From NCBI GenBank assembly GCA_009783775.1, contig WRCT01000019.1, positions 1 through 17,131 of the forward strand: DNA of 17,131 nt, read 5' to 3'. The notes under the pieces are model-generated. The model saw only the letters and a list, made by a program, of their open reading frames with translations, was not told the origin of the DNA and searched no databases. Each line of letters opens with the position of its first letter. Within the stretch, counting starts at the first letter, position 1. This stretch comes from Clostridiales bacterium (GTDB taxonomy: Bacteria; Bacillota; Clostridia; Christensenellales; CAG-138). This document shows, one piece after another, positions 7,012 through 13,064 of the stretch. The position numbers and the translations under genes were made by a program.

Positions 7012-7154
7012 CAATGTGCGTTCTTTTCGCACAACGTCATTGCGGGCTTGACCCGCAATCCCTTTTATTCGTGAGATTGCGGGTCAGTCCACCCCGCCAA
7101 GTCTGCGGACTTGGCGGGGACCCCGGGCCCGCAATGACATAAGAACGCGCATTG
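7012..7154. repeat. Nested inverted repeat including 66-bp repeat copy B
   Basis: Outer arms CAATGTGCGTTCTT (7012-7025) and AAGAACGCGCATTG (7141-7154) pair with one G-T mismatch. Inside lie a short GTCATTGCGGGC...GACCCGCAATCCC segment (7035-7062) and an inverted copy of the 66-bp repeat (7073-7138). The block fills the gap between the convergent lipoprotein and ycaQ-like genes and could block read-through from both. There is no classical T-run and no gene. Confidence 0.75.
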
Positions 7155-7177
7155 TCCACACCAAATCAATCGCCCGC

Positions 7178-8341
7178 CTAATCAAATTCTACTTGATTAA
7201 ACTTCGCAAACCGCCGCAGGCAGGCCGCCAAGGCGGTTTCGCTTTTCCCGGTTGGCTTGACGCCGTCCTCATACCAAATGTTTTTGATGCTCAAGCGTCC
7301 GGCCTTGCGGTCGCAAACGGGCTCGATCCGGCCGATCAGACGGTCGCCGTACAGGATCGGCAGCACATAATAACCGTGCTTGCGTTGCGTTTCGGGCGTG
7401 TAAATCTCCCACTTGTAGTCAAAACCGAACAGGGCTGAGATGAGCTTTCTGTCCCAGAGCATATTGTCCAGCGGCGCAAGCAATTCACAGCGCGCACGAA
7501 GGGGCGGGTCCTGCCGAATCTCATCAAGCAACGCCGCGTCAGACGCCAAACAGTAGAGCGTTTCCCGTATCCCCTCTACTTCCAGCGGCAGAATCTTTCC
7601 CTCCGCCAGCAGCTGCGCGAAGATCTCGTCCCGATCCGCCGCCTTTAATCCGCCGATGTTCAGCCACGCGTCGGAGGGCTTGTTCCACAACAGCCCCAGC
7701 GCGCCAACGCGGCGCAAGACCCGCCATTTCTTATGCGAAAGATCATCGGGATAAGGGTCGGGCGCGTCCAAAATTTCGCGCGGCACGCAACGCTCTGCCA
7801 GGTCATAATACTTTATCGTGCCCTTTTTGTGATGGACGCAGAGCGCGCCCCGAAAATACAGGGTCTCCAGCGCGGCGCGGGCGAGCGGGGCGTCGCTCCA
7901 ATACCAGGGCCCCTTTTCCCGATAGGGCAGGTCCTTCGAACAAAGCGGGCCCTGCGCGGCAATCCGTTCCAGTATCTCCCCGCAGACCGCGTTCACCTCG
8001 GAAAAGTTGCGGCTGTTCTGGGCGTACCAACGGCGGTCACGCGCGAAATATTTCCAGTCACCGATTGGGAAAATGGACAGGTTTTTATCAAAATAATCGA
8101 CCAGCGCCCGATCCTCGTACAGCAGTTCATAGAGCATTTCTTTGCGAAAACCCGCCACCCTGGATTGCAGAACCAGCTCGGCGTTTTTGCCGCAGACGTC
8201 GATCGGGTCAAACTGCACACAACCTGCCTGCGCGATAAAGTCCAACACGCCTTGCTTGCCCGTAAACTTATATTCCCCCAGCAGTCCCTGCTTTGCCAGC
8301 ATAAACCGCCGCGCCTGTTGGTTTGTCAAAGTCTGTTTCAT
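7178..8341 (-). CDS. YcaQ/AlkZ-family winged-helix DNA glycosylase
   Basis: This 387-residue protein has the layout of the HTH_42 (YcaQ/AlkZ) family, glycosylases that remove bulky or crosslinked alkylated bases. The start LTNQQARRFMLAKQGLLG leads into VQFDPIDV, whose Q43-F44-D45 fits the Q-(hydrophobic)-D catalytic motif of the YcaQ branch. Further family-like segments are LYEDRALVDYFDK, AARALETLYFRGAL-type winged-helix sequence, LLAPLDNMLWDRKL and YVLPILYGDRLIGRI. The ATG at 8339-8341 is preferred over the frame's upstream start at 8380 because family homology begins here and a promoter ends 6 nt upstream. No ribosome binding site is evident. It is a single gene, convergent with the lipoprotein gene. 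The substrate is not deducible. Confidence 0.85.
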   Translation of the reverse strand: MKQTLTNQQARRFMLAKQGLLGEYKFTGKQGVLDFIAQAGCVQFDPIDVCGKNAELVLQSRVAGFRKEMLYELLYEDRALVDYFDKNLSIFPIGDWKYFARDRRWYAQNSRNFSEVNAVCGEILERIAAQGPLCSKDLPYREKGPWYWSDAPLARAALETLYFRGALCVHHKKGTIKYYDLAERCVPREILDAPDPYPDDLSHKKWRVLRRVGALGLLWNKPSDAWLNIGGLKAADRDEIFAQLLAEGKILPLEVEGIRETLYCLASDAALLDEIRQDPPLRARCELLAPLDNMLWDRKLISALFGFDYKWEIYTPETQRKHGYYVLPILYGDRLIGRIEPVCDRKAGRLSIKNIWYEDGVKPTGKSETALAACLRRFAKFNQVEFD

Positions 8342-8347
8342 GTTCCC

Positions 8348-8376
8348 AGCATAGCATTTCGGCCGGCAATTGACAA
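8348..8376 (-). promoter_or_regulatory. Promoter of the ycaQ-like gene, probably leaderless
   Basis: On the minus strand: TTGTCA (8376-8371), 17-bp spacer, TATGCT (8353-8348), then 6 nt to the ATG at 8341. Transcription would start at the start codon, as for the alaX-like gene. Confidence 0.55.
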
Positions 8377-8426
8377 ACAATTTATGAACGATTGCTGTGT
8401 TTTATTGTATAAATTTGTCAGAAGTG

Positions 8427-8596
8427 ATACATAGTCAAGCCACCCTAAAACAGACTCAAGATTTGCGAGGATTTTTTTGTTCAATCGCCGCTCAAAAACG
8501 CAGGCGTAGCCGGTAGCTACGGCGAGGCTTTTGAGCAAGATTGGGCGGAAAAAGACCGCAAAGATGAGGCGGTTTTGGGGTGGTTTGACTATACAT
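8427..8596. mobile_element. MITE-like foldback element with 6-bp target duplication
   Basis: The element spans 8433-8590 (158 bp), starting AGTCAAGCCACCC and ending GGGGTGGTTTGACT. It is an imperfect inverted repeat along its whole length, closing at a tip hairpin CGTAGC-CGGTA-GCTACG. It is flanked by direct repeats ATACAT (8427-8432 and 8591-8596), the expected target-site duplication. There is no room for a transposase, so it would move in trans. Only one copy is present here. Confidence 0.8.
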
Positions 8597-8671
8597 TTCC
8601 CGATAGCAGAGGGAAACTTTGGCGGTTGCTCATAAACATCACCCATCCTAAAAGAAAGGAGGGGATGTCCA

Positions 8672-8746
8672 ATGAGCGATACTATCTTTTTGATTATTGT
8701 TCTACTTACGTTCGCGTTTGTAGCGCGAGAGATAAAAAGGAAGTAA
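8672..8746 (+). CDS. 24-residue single-span membrane peptide, putative type I toxin
   Basis: The sequence is MSDTIFLIIVLLTFAFVARE followed by IKRK: one hydrophobic span (about 5-18) and a basic C-terminus, the pattern of small Fst/holin-like toxins of Gram-positive bacteria. A strong ribosome binding site (AAAGGAGGGG) lies 7-8 nt upstream of ATG 8672. The stop at 8744-8746 is inside a perfect 11-bp hairpin that looks like the terminator of an RNA transcribed from the opposite strand, as in type I toxin-antitoxin loci. Toxicity is inferred from size, topology and locus layout. Alternatively it may be a harmless small membrane protein. Confidence 0.6.
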   Translation: MSDTIFLIIVLLTFAFVAREIKRK

Positions 8747-8770
8747 CCGCCTAGTGAAGTAGGCGGTTAC
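8734..8770 (-). terminator. Terminator of the antisense RNA
   Basis: On the minus strand, GTAACCGCCTA-CTTCAC-TAGGCGGTTAC (8770-8743) is a perfect 11-bp stem with a 6-nt loop. It is followed by TTCC and a T5 run (complement of 8738-8734). The plus strand has no T-run after the hairpin, so it works best for minus-strand transcription. Confidence 0.6.
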
Positions 8771-8814
8771 TCAGTACAAATTAGTCACTTGAGCAACCGT
8801 TAAACGATTCCTCT
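8734..8814 (-). ncRNA. Putative antisense (antitoxin) RNA opposite the small toxin gene
   Basis: A minus-strand promoter at 8821-8848 and a terminator at 8734-8770 define an RNA of about 80 nt. It is complementary to the last codons and the 3' untranslated region of the toxin-like mRNA. Overlap at the 3' end is the arrangement of the convergent type I systems such as bsrG/SR4 and Fst/RNAII. The start point is estimated as 7 nt after the -10 box. No RNA evidence is available. Confidence 0.5.
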
Positions 8815-8820
8815 GCTATC

Positions 8821-8848
8821 ATTATACCCTATTTCTTCAAAAACACAA
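8821..8848 (-). promoter_or_regulatory. Promoter of the putative antisense RNA
   Basis: On the minus strand: TTGTGT (8848-8843), 16-bp spacer, consensus TATAAT (8826-8821), directly followed by the GATAGCAGAGG inverted-repeat arm. Confidence 0.6.
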
Positions 8849-8901
8849 GTGTTTTCTGAAAAAACTTCTTTCGTGTTTTTCACGCTTTTCGCGGTTTACC
8901 G

Positions 8902-9648
8902 TTATCCCTTATCCTGCTCGATAAGCAACCGAATCGCCTCGACCGCCACGCGAATGGCGCAGTCCACGTCCTTCTTGGCATGGTCCGTATCAATAAAGAC
9001 CATCACGCCCGAGGCGCGGCAGCCGCGCACGCTGGAGAGGACGAAGATCGCCGCCGCCTCCATCTCGGAGGTCATGACGTTCGCGCGGTTTAAGGCCTCC
9101 ATATGCGCCTTCCACTCGGCCGCGATCGGTACGGTGTCGGGCATGATCTCGCTGTAAAACGAGTCCTTGGACTGGGTGATTCCCTCCGCGAACTTCAGGC
9201 CAAGATTCTCAGCCGCCTGCGCCAGCGCCGCGACCACGTGCCGGTCCGCCACGGCGGGATAGCTCGCGGGCACATACTGCCGCGTGGTGCCCTCGTCGCG
9301 CACCGCGGCCGTGCAGATCACGCCGACCAGGTTGGGGTCCTGTGAGGCCTCGCACATACGCCCCGCCGTGCCCACGCGGATAAAGGTGTCCGCGCCGGCG
9401 GCGATCAGCTCTTCCACCGCGATCGCGGTCGAGGGGCAGCCCATGCCCGTCGAAGTGACGGAGACCTTCTCACCGCTCACCGTGCCCGTCCAGGTCTTGT
9501 GCTCGCGGTTGTGCGCCACCAGTTTCGCGTCATCCAGATAGCTCGCGATTTTGTCCGTGCGGAAGGGATCGCCCGGCAGCAGCACATAGCGGCCGATGTC
9601 CCCCTTCTTTAATTTAATGTGATAAAATACGCCATTTTCCTCAAACAT
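8902..9648 (-). CDS. udp: Uridine phosphorylase-like nucleoside phosphorylase
   Basis: This 248-residue NP-I family phosphorylase cleaves a nucleoside with phosphate to free base and ribose-1-phosphate in the cytoplasm (pyrimidine salvage). Motifs in order: LLPGDPFRTDKIA (phosphate-binding GDP, 26-28), TSTGMGCPSTAIAVEEL (65-81), FIRVGTAG (89-96), TQSKDSFYSE (158-167) and SEMEAAAIF (194-202, ribose-binding ME). Length and motif order fit Udp. The uracil specificity pocket is only partly recognisable, so another pyrimidine or purine nucleoside substrate is possible. ATG 9648 has a GGGAGGGG site upstream. It has its own promoter just after the aminopeptidase stop but could also be read from that gene. 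An AT-rich hairpin (AAAACA/TGTTTT, around 8844-8859) beyond the stop may be a weak terminator. Confidence 0.88.
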   Translation of the reverse strand: MFEENGVFYHIKLKKGDIGRYVLLPGDPFRTDKIASYLDDAKLVAHNREHKTWTGTVSGEKVSVTSTGMGCPSTAIAVEELIAAGADTFIRVGTAGRMCEASQDPNLVGVICTAAVRDEGTTRQYVPASYPAVADRHVVAALAQAAENLGLKFAEGITQSKDSFYSEIMPDTVPIAAEWKAHMEALNRANVMTSEMEAAAIFVLSSVRGCRASGVMVFIDTDHAKKDVDCAIRVAVEAIRLLIEQDKG

Positions 9649-9684
9649 CTTTTTCCCCTCCCTGTAAAAAATTAGTAGACTATC

Positions 9685-9713
9685 ATCATAACGCAGTTCG
9701 CAGAATTTTACAA
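9685..9713 (-). promoter_or_regulatory. Promoter of the uridine phosphorylase gene
   Basis: On the minus strand: TTGTAA (9713-9708), 17-bp spacer, TATGAT (9690-9685). It lies 5 nt past the aminopeptidase stop. The leader is about 30 nt and contains the GGGAGGGG ribosome binding site. Confidence 0.65.
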
Positions 9714-9717
9714 TATC

Positions 9718-10947
9718 TTAAAACACAAAATTTCCATCTTGCATCACAACGACTTCCGTCCCATCCGCCCTTGTGCCGACCACAGACAGATCCGCCGTGC
9801 CGACCATAAAGTCCACATGCATGATGGAGTCATTGAGGCCGGCGGCTATGCGCTCGTCTTTGCTCATATCCGCCCCGCCCTCGATATTCGTGGGATAGGC
9901 CTCGCCGAACGCGAAATGACAGGCCGCGTTTTCATCAAACAGCGTCTCGTAGTACAGAGTGTTCGACCGGCTGATAGGCGAATCATAGGGCACCAGCGCG
10001 ATCTCACCGAAATAGCTCGCCCCCTCGTCCACGGCCAATGCGTTGCGCAAGGTTTCCTCGCCCTTCTGAGCCGTGGCCTCGACGATCCTGCCGTCCCGCA
10101 CCACAAAACGAATCCCCTCGATCACATTCCCATGCAGGGAGAGCGGCATGGACGCCACGATCAGGCCGCTGCCGCCGCCACGTTTGGGTGCGGTGAACAC
10201 CTCCTCCGTGGGCAGGTTGGGCATAAAGGGCACGCCGCCCGTGGTCTTGTCGCCGCCCGCCTCCCAGAGATGATTCTCCGCCAACTCGATCACAAAATCC
10301 GTGCCCAAAGCGTTCTGATAATGCAGGGACTTGAACCTGTAATCGTTCAATATCTTCACGCGTTCTTTGAGTTTTGCCGCGTGCGCCCGCCAGGCCTCCA
10401 CTGCCGAGCCGTCGCCGTTCACCCGCACGGCGGCAAAGATTCGCTCCCACAGCAGCGCCTCGGCCTCGGCCGCAGGCAAATCGGGAAACACCATCGCCGC
10501 CCACTTGGTCGAGGCCAGCGCGCCGATCGTCCAGGCGTTTTCGTTCTTCATACGCAGCTCGCGGTACTCGCGCAGCGCCTCGCCGGAGGACTTTGTCGCG
10601 CGCGCGATGCGGCCTGGGTCCACGCCTAAAAGGTTCTGCGGGTCCTCAGAGAGCAGATACAAAAAGGCGCAGCCCTCTTTCGCGTAATCGGTAAAGTAAC
10701 GCACCCGCCATTCGGGGCAGACGTCAAACACCTTATCGTCGGCCTTGAGATATCTCTGCCGCGCGCAATCGTCGTCCGTCCAGTTCAGGATCACTTCCGC
10801 GCAGCCCCGCTCGTAGGCGATCGCCATGCACGCCCGCGCAAAGACCGCGTGATCCACCGCGCAGGTGATCACCAGTTTCTGCCCCCTCTGCACATTCACG
10901 CCGAACGCAACCAGCAGGCGGGCGTATTCTTGTAATTTGTCTGTCAA
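9718..10947 (-). CDS. M29 family (AmpS/AmpT/PepS-type) metal-dependent aminopeptidase
   Basis: This 409-residue cytoplasmic aminopeptidase frees N-terminal residues from peptides. The N-terminal half (YARLLVAFGVNVQRGQKLVI) and the catalytic half match the thermophilic aminopeptidase family. The co-catalytic metal site is intact: PNLPTEEVFTAP (E248/E249), YFGEIALVP (E315), CHFAFGEAYP (H344, with Tyr351) and NDSIMHVDFMVG (H377, D379). Family length is about 410 and the protein is complete. The start is TTG at 10945-10947, read with AAAAAAGGAG 7 nt upstream; no ATG gives a full-length protein. It lies between the DUF4003 gene and udp on the same strand. The heptamer repeat block upstream contains several TTGACA hexamers, but I find no partner -10. 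Confidence 0.92.
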   Translation of the reverse strand: MTDKLQEYARLLVAFGVNVQRGQKLVITCAVDHAVFARACMAIAYERGCAEVILNWTDDDCARQRYLKADDKVFDVCPEWRVRYFTDYAKEGCAFLYLLSEDPQNLLGVDPGRIARATKSSGEALREYRELRMKNENAWTIGALASTKWAAMVFPDLPAAEAEALLWERIFAAVRVNGDGSAVEAWRAHAAKLKERVKILNDYRFKSLHYQNALGTDFVIELAENHLWEAGGDKTTGGVPFMPNLPTEEVFTAPKRGGGSGLIVASMPLSLHGNVIEGIRFVVRDGRIVEATAQKGEETLRNALAVDEGASYFGEIALVPYDSPISRSNTLYYETLFDENAACHFAFGEAYPTNIEGGADMSKDERIAAGLNDSIMHVDFMVGTADLSVVGTRADGTEVVVMQDGNFVF

Positions 10948-10970
10948 AATGGTTCTCCTTTTTTATAAGT

Positions 10971-11089
10971 GGACAGTTGACAGGGGACAGTGGACAGTTG
11001 AGGAAAAAACGCTCTGCGTTTTCTAAATAAAATGAAAAGAAATTCGGAGAATTTCCTCCTTAACTGTCAATTGTCAACTGTCAACTGGC
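10971..11089. repeat. Heptamer inverted element between the DUF4003 and aminopeptidase genes
   Basis: The left arm is units of GGACAGT (10971-10977, 10985-10991, 10992-10998) with TGACAGG between (10978-10984). The right arm is AACTGTC, AATTGTC, AACTGTC, AACTGGC (11062-11089). The arms are inverted relative to each other. Between them lie two short hairpins, AAAACGC-TCT-GCGTTTT and AAATTC-GGAG-AATTT, the latter followed by CTCC. The right arm supplies the TGA stop of the DUF4003 gene (11081-11083). Confidence 0.85.
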
Positions 11090-12055
11090 CGCCGCAGCGG
11101 CCGCCGCCTGAATCGCCGCGAGCGTCACGGTCACCGACGCGATCAGGCGGATCAAACGTTGCATTTTCTCCCGCTCGGTTTCGGGCAGCGCGCGCGCCTT
11201 CTCCAGCGCCAGCAAGCACGCCGCGTAAAACGCGCATTGGTTGCGGCCCACGGACATCATGGAAAAGCCCCTGTGCGCGCGCAGGCGGTGATAGGTCAGC
11301 GCCAGGTCGTCGGCCGCCACGCCCATGTCCGTGTAAAAATACGTCAGCGCGGCCAGCATGGTGGTCTCCATGCCCCGCTTAAATCGGCAGCGCAGCTCGC
11401 GCAGCCTGCCGAACAGCTCGGCCGTGTTTGCGCAGCGCTCGGCCAGATTCTCAGGCTCTAACGCCAAAATATGCGCCAGCGTCTGCGTCGCGTTGCTCAC
11501 GCGGAATTTCTCGCGCAGCAGCCGGAACGCGTCCTCGCACCTTTCCAACGTCTCGCCCTCGTCGCCGGTCTCCATGGCCAGCAGCAAGGCAAAGCAGGCG
11601 TCCTCGCCGGAGGTCAAAAACGGGTGCCGCTCCCGCATACCCAGATACAGGCGGCGCGCCTTGGCGGCCAGGCTCTCCCACGCCAAGCGCGACGCGCCCG
11701 TCACAAGCAGCCAGGCCGTCATGGGCTGGTAGTCCGTGGCCCGAAAGCCCGCGCTGCGGATCTCAAAATACGCGCGGTTTAAGGCGGACAGGAACCCGTC
11801 CGTGTCCTTCTCCAGCGCGGCCAAGGTGGCCATGCCCGGCATGGCGATGCCCCGCATCGCGGAAAACGCGTGGAACGCGGCCTTATACCGCCGCTTGCCC
11901 TCTATCAATCGCTCCTCGGGCATATCCTGATCCGCCGCCGCGATCTGCAACGCGCACAGGCAATGCATCATGGGCGAGGACAGGCGAAACACCTGCCGCG
12001 CGGTCCCGCGGTTGATAATGAAATCCTCACATTTTGCCTGCAATGTCTCCCACAT
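11081..12055 (-). CDS. DUF4003 family protein, function unknown
   Basis: 324 residues, almost entirely helical by eye. Recognisable family-like stretches are an N-terminal RQVFRLSSPMM, YKAAFHAFSAMRGIAMPGMA (central) and HRGFSMMSVGRNQCAFYAA near the C-terminus. I assign it to DUF4003 from memory of such sequences. No enzyme motif, signal peptide or membrane segment is evident. The C-terminus ends in an alanine-rich run (QAAAAAAAS), and the stop codon lies in the flanking heptamer repeat, so the original end may have been altered. ATG 12055 has only a weak GGGGA upstream and a promoter at 12092-12120. The aminopeptidase and udp genes follow on the same strand; no functional link is apparent. 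Confidence 0.7.
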   Translation of the reverse strand: MWETLQAKCEDFIINRGTARQVFRLSSPMMHCLCALQIAAADQDMPEERLIEGKRRYKAAFHAFSAMRGIAMPGMATLAALEKDTDGFLSALNRAYFEIRSAGFRATDYQPMTAWLLVTGASRLAWESLAAKARRLYLGMRERHPFLTSGEDACFALLLAMETGDEGETLERCEDAFRLLREKFRVSNATQTLAHILALEPENLAERCANTAELFGRLRELRCRFKRGMETTMLAALTYFYTDMGVAADDLALTYHRLRAHRGFSMMSVGRNQCAFYAACLLALEKARALPETEREKMQRLIRLIASVTVTLAAIQAAAAAAAS

Positions 12056-12091
12056 AGTCTTTCCCCATTTCTCATTTTATGCCTTATCCTT

Positions 12092-12120
12092 ATTATGTCA
12101 TGTTTTGTTGCAAGTTACAA
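12092..12120 (-). promoter_or_regulatory. Promoter of the DUF4003 gene with a repeat-derived -35
   Basis: On the minus strand: TTGTAA (12120-12115), 17-bp spacer, CATAAT (12097-12092), giving a leader of about 30 nt. The -35 hexamer lies inside a GTTACAA heptamer unit. Confidence 0.5.
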
Positions 12121-12134
12121 GCCGCAGGTTACGA
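12107..12134. repeat. Degenerate GTTACAA heptamer array
   Basis: Four consecutive 7-nt units: GTTGCAA, GTTACAA, GCCGCAG, GTTACGA. The same unit type as at 5406-5433, but more decayed. Confidence 0.7.
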
Positions 12135-12451
12135 CCGCTGCGGCGGGGACTTTCAAACCGCGAAAGACGCGAAAAAACGCGAAAACTTTTTCTTGCGTCA
12201 TTGCGGGCCCGGGGTCCCCACCAAGTCCGCAGACTTGGCGGGGTGGACTGACCCGCAATCTCGCTCACGCGGGATTTTTTCTTTTGCCAGCATATATGCT
12301 GTAAAGGGTGGATGTCCAATCCACTACTATTACAGCAGAGCAGCCGGTTCATCCGCAGCAATTTGAAGCGGCAATGCCCGAAAGGGGTGATAGCGGTCAG
12401 TCTAAATTTTTGGCAAGACCCTTATCTTATCCCACAGAAAGGAGCGCAAGA
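12135..12451. repeat. Gene-free region with CGCGAAA tandem motif and 66-bp repeat copy C
   Basis: No convincing gene. 12158-12186 holds three CGCGAAA units with 2-3 nt spacers. 12197-12262 is copy C of the 66-bp palindromic repeat, with two to three substitutions relative to copies A and B. From about 12300 the sequence changes to the leader of the TnpV gene, whose boundary with host sequence is not marked by an obvious inverted repeat. Confidence 0.7.
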
Positions 12452-12805
12452 ATGGAGATTACTTACAGAACAACCCCAGAAGGCTATCAGATTCCCAACC
12501 TAACTGTGCCCGTCGAACCCGAATACGACATGGGGCGCTTCGGACAAATGCGGAAGCAGCACCTGAAAACCCATTGCAAAATCCTATACGCCAACCTGCT
12601 GACGAGCGGCGAGTTGTACAGGCACCTTTGCGAAATCGACCAGACCGCACAAGAGCAGTTTGAGCTTATCACCAAGCAGATGGCAAAAGCGGAGGGCGTT
12701 ACAGAGCAGCTCAAAGCGGAGAACCAAATGCTGTGGGTTGGCCGCATGAATTCCATCCGCAACAGAGCGGAAGAAATCATTCGTGCAGAACTGATTTATA
12801 TCTAA
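12452..12805 (+). CDS. tnpV: TnpV transposon-encoded protein
   Basis: 117 residues matching the TnpV family of Clostridia mobile elements (first named from Tn4451). Hallmarks are TPEGYQIPNLTVPVEPE near the start, a central MRKQHLKTH, and a C-terminal WVGRMNSIRNRAEEIIRAEL. It is charged and helical; the biochemical role in such elements is uncertain and may involve DNA binding. ATG 12452 has AAAGGAG about 9 nt upstream. The frame remains open upstream to 12308, but that stretch shows no TnpV similarity. A terminator follows at 12836-12877, and the methyltransferase/nuclease cassette comes next, with a decayed second TnpV after it. No transposase or recombinase is visible, so the gene marks an acquired segment rather than a complete element. 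Confidence 0.85.
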   Translation: MEITYRTTPEGYQIPNLTVPVEPEYDMGRFGQMRKQHLKTHCKILYANLLTSGELYRHLCEIDQTAQEQFELITKQMAKAEGVTEQLKAENQMLWVGRMNSIRNRAEEIIRAELIYI

Positions 12806-12835
12806 TAGTTCATCACCTCCAAAAGCATCACTTCA

Positions 12836-12877
12836 AAAGCGGAAGGCAGTATACAGCTAATATGCCTTTCGCTTTTT
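12836..12877 (+). terminator. Intrinsic terminator after tnpV
   Basis: AAAGCGGAAGGCA (12836-12848) pairs with TGCCTTTCGCTTT (12863-12875), 13 bp with one G-T pair, and T5 closes it. The minus-strand complement has only an A/T-rich flank. Confidence 0.75.
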
Positions 12878-12965
12878 CATTGTCTGTAGCGTATTTATGA
12901 TACCACAATCATTCCGACAATTGAATCATAAAACTATCAATCTTGTATGAAATCGTGAAAAGCAA

Positions 12966-12994
12966 TTGATTTTTCTCTCCGAATCCCGTATAAT
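12966..12994 (+). promoter_or_regulatory. Promoter of the methyltransferase/nuclease cassette
   Basis: TTGATT (12966-12971), 17-bp spacer, TATAAT (12989-12994). Transcription from about 13001 would give a leader of about 160 nt before the methyltransferase gene, containing a short ORF with its own ribosome binding site. Confidence 0.7.
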
Positions 12995-13064
12995 AAATAA
13001 AATGGAGCTAGTGTATCCATCTATAATTTTCGTTCCATTAAGAATCCAACGAGGAGGTAACGGT

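Larger units (their letters stand above)
8602..8820. repeat. 31-nt inverted repeats flanking the small toxin-like gene
   Basis: The left arm (8602-8632) and the right arm (8790-8820, minus strand) both begin GATAGCAGAGG and both end CGGTTGCTCA. The 10 nt between these blocks differ completely (GAAACTTTGG against AATCGTTTAA), although total length is the same. In a toxin mRNA the arms would pair the 5' and 3' ends. As DNA, they give the two opposing transcripts matching 5' regions. Confidence 0.75.

Noticed and set aside
9739..10629. 296-codon plus-strand open frame
   Set aside because: It is the antisense shadow of the M29 aminopeptidase, whose metal ligands are all present on the other strand.
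10971..11089. TTGACA hexamers in the heptamer element as the aminopeptidase promoter
   Set aside because: None has a reasonable -10 box at 16-18 bp, so the matches are probably by chance within the repeat.
12312..12503. 63-codon ORF before tnpV starting MSNPLLLQQSSRF
   Set aside because: It has a purine-rich stretch just before the ATG, but it overlaps the tnpV start in another frame and matches no family I know. Its status is undecided, so it is not listed as a gene.
12800..12900. Minus-strand GGAGGTGATG ribosome-site-like sequence, possible second small toxin gene
   Set aside because: The ATG is followed by a stop after two codons, and no hydrophobic ORF follows.
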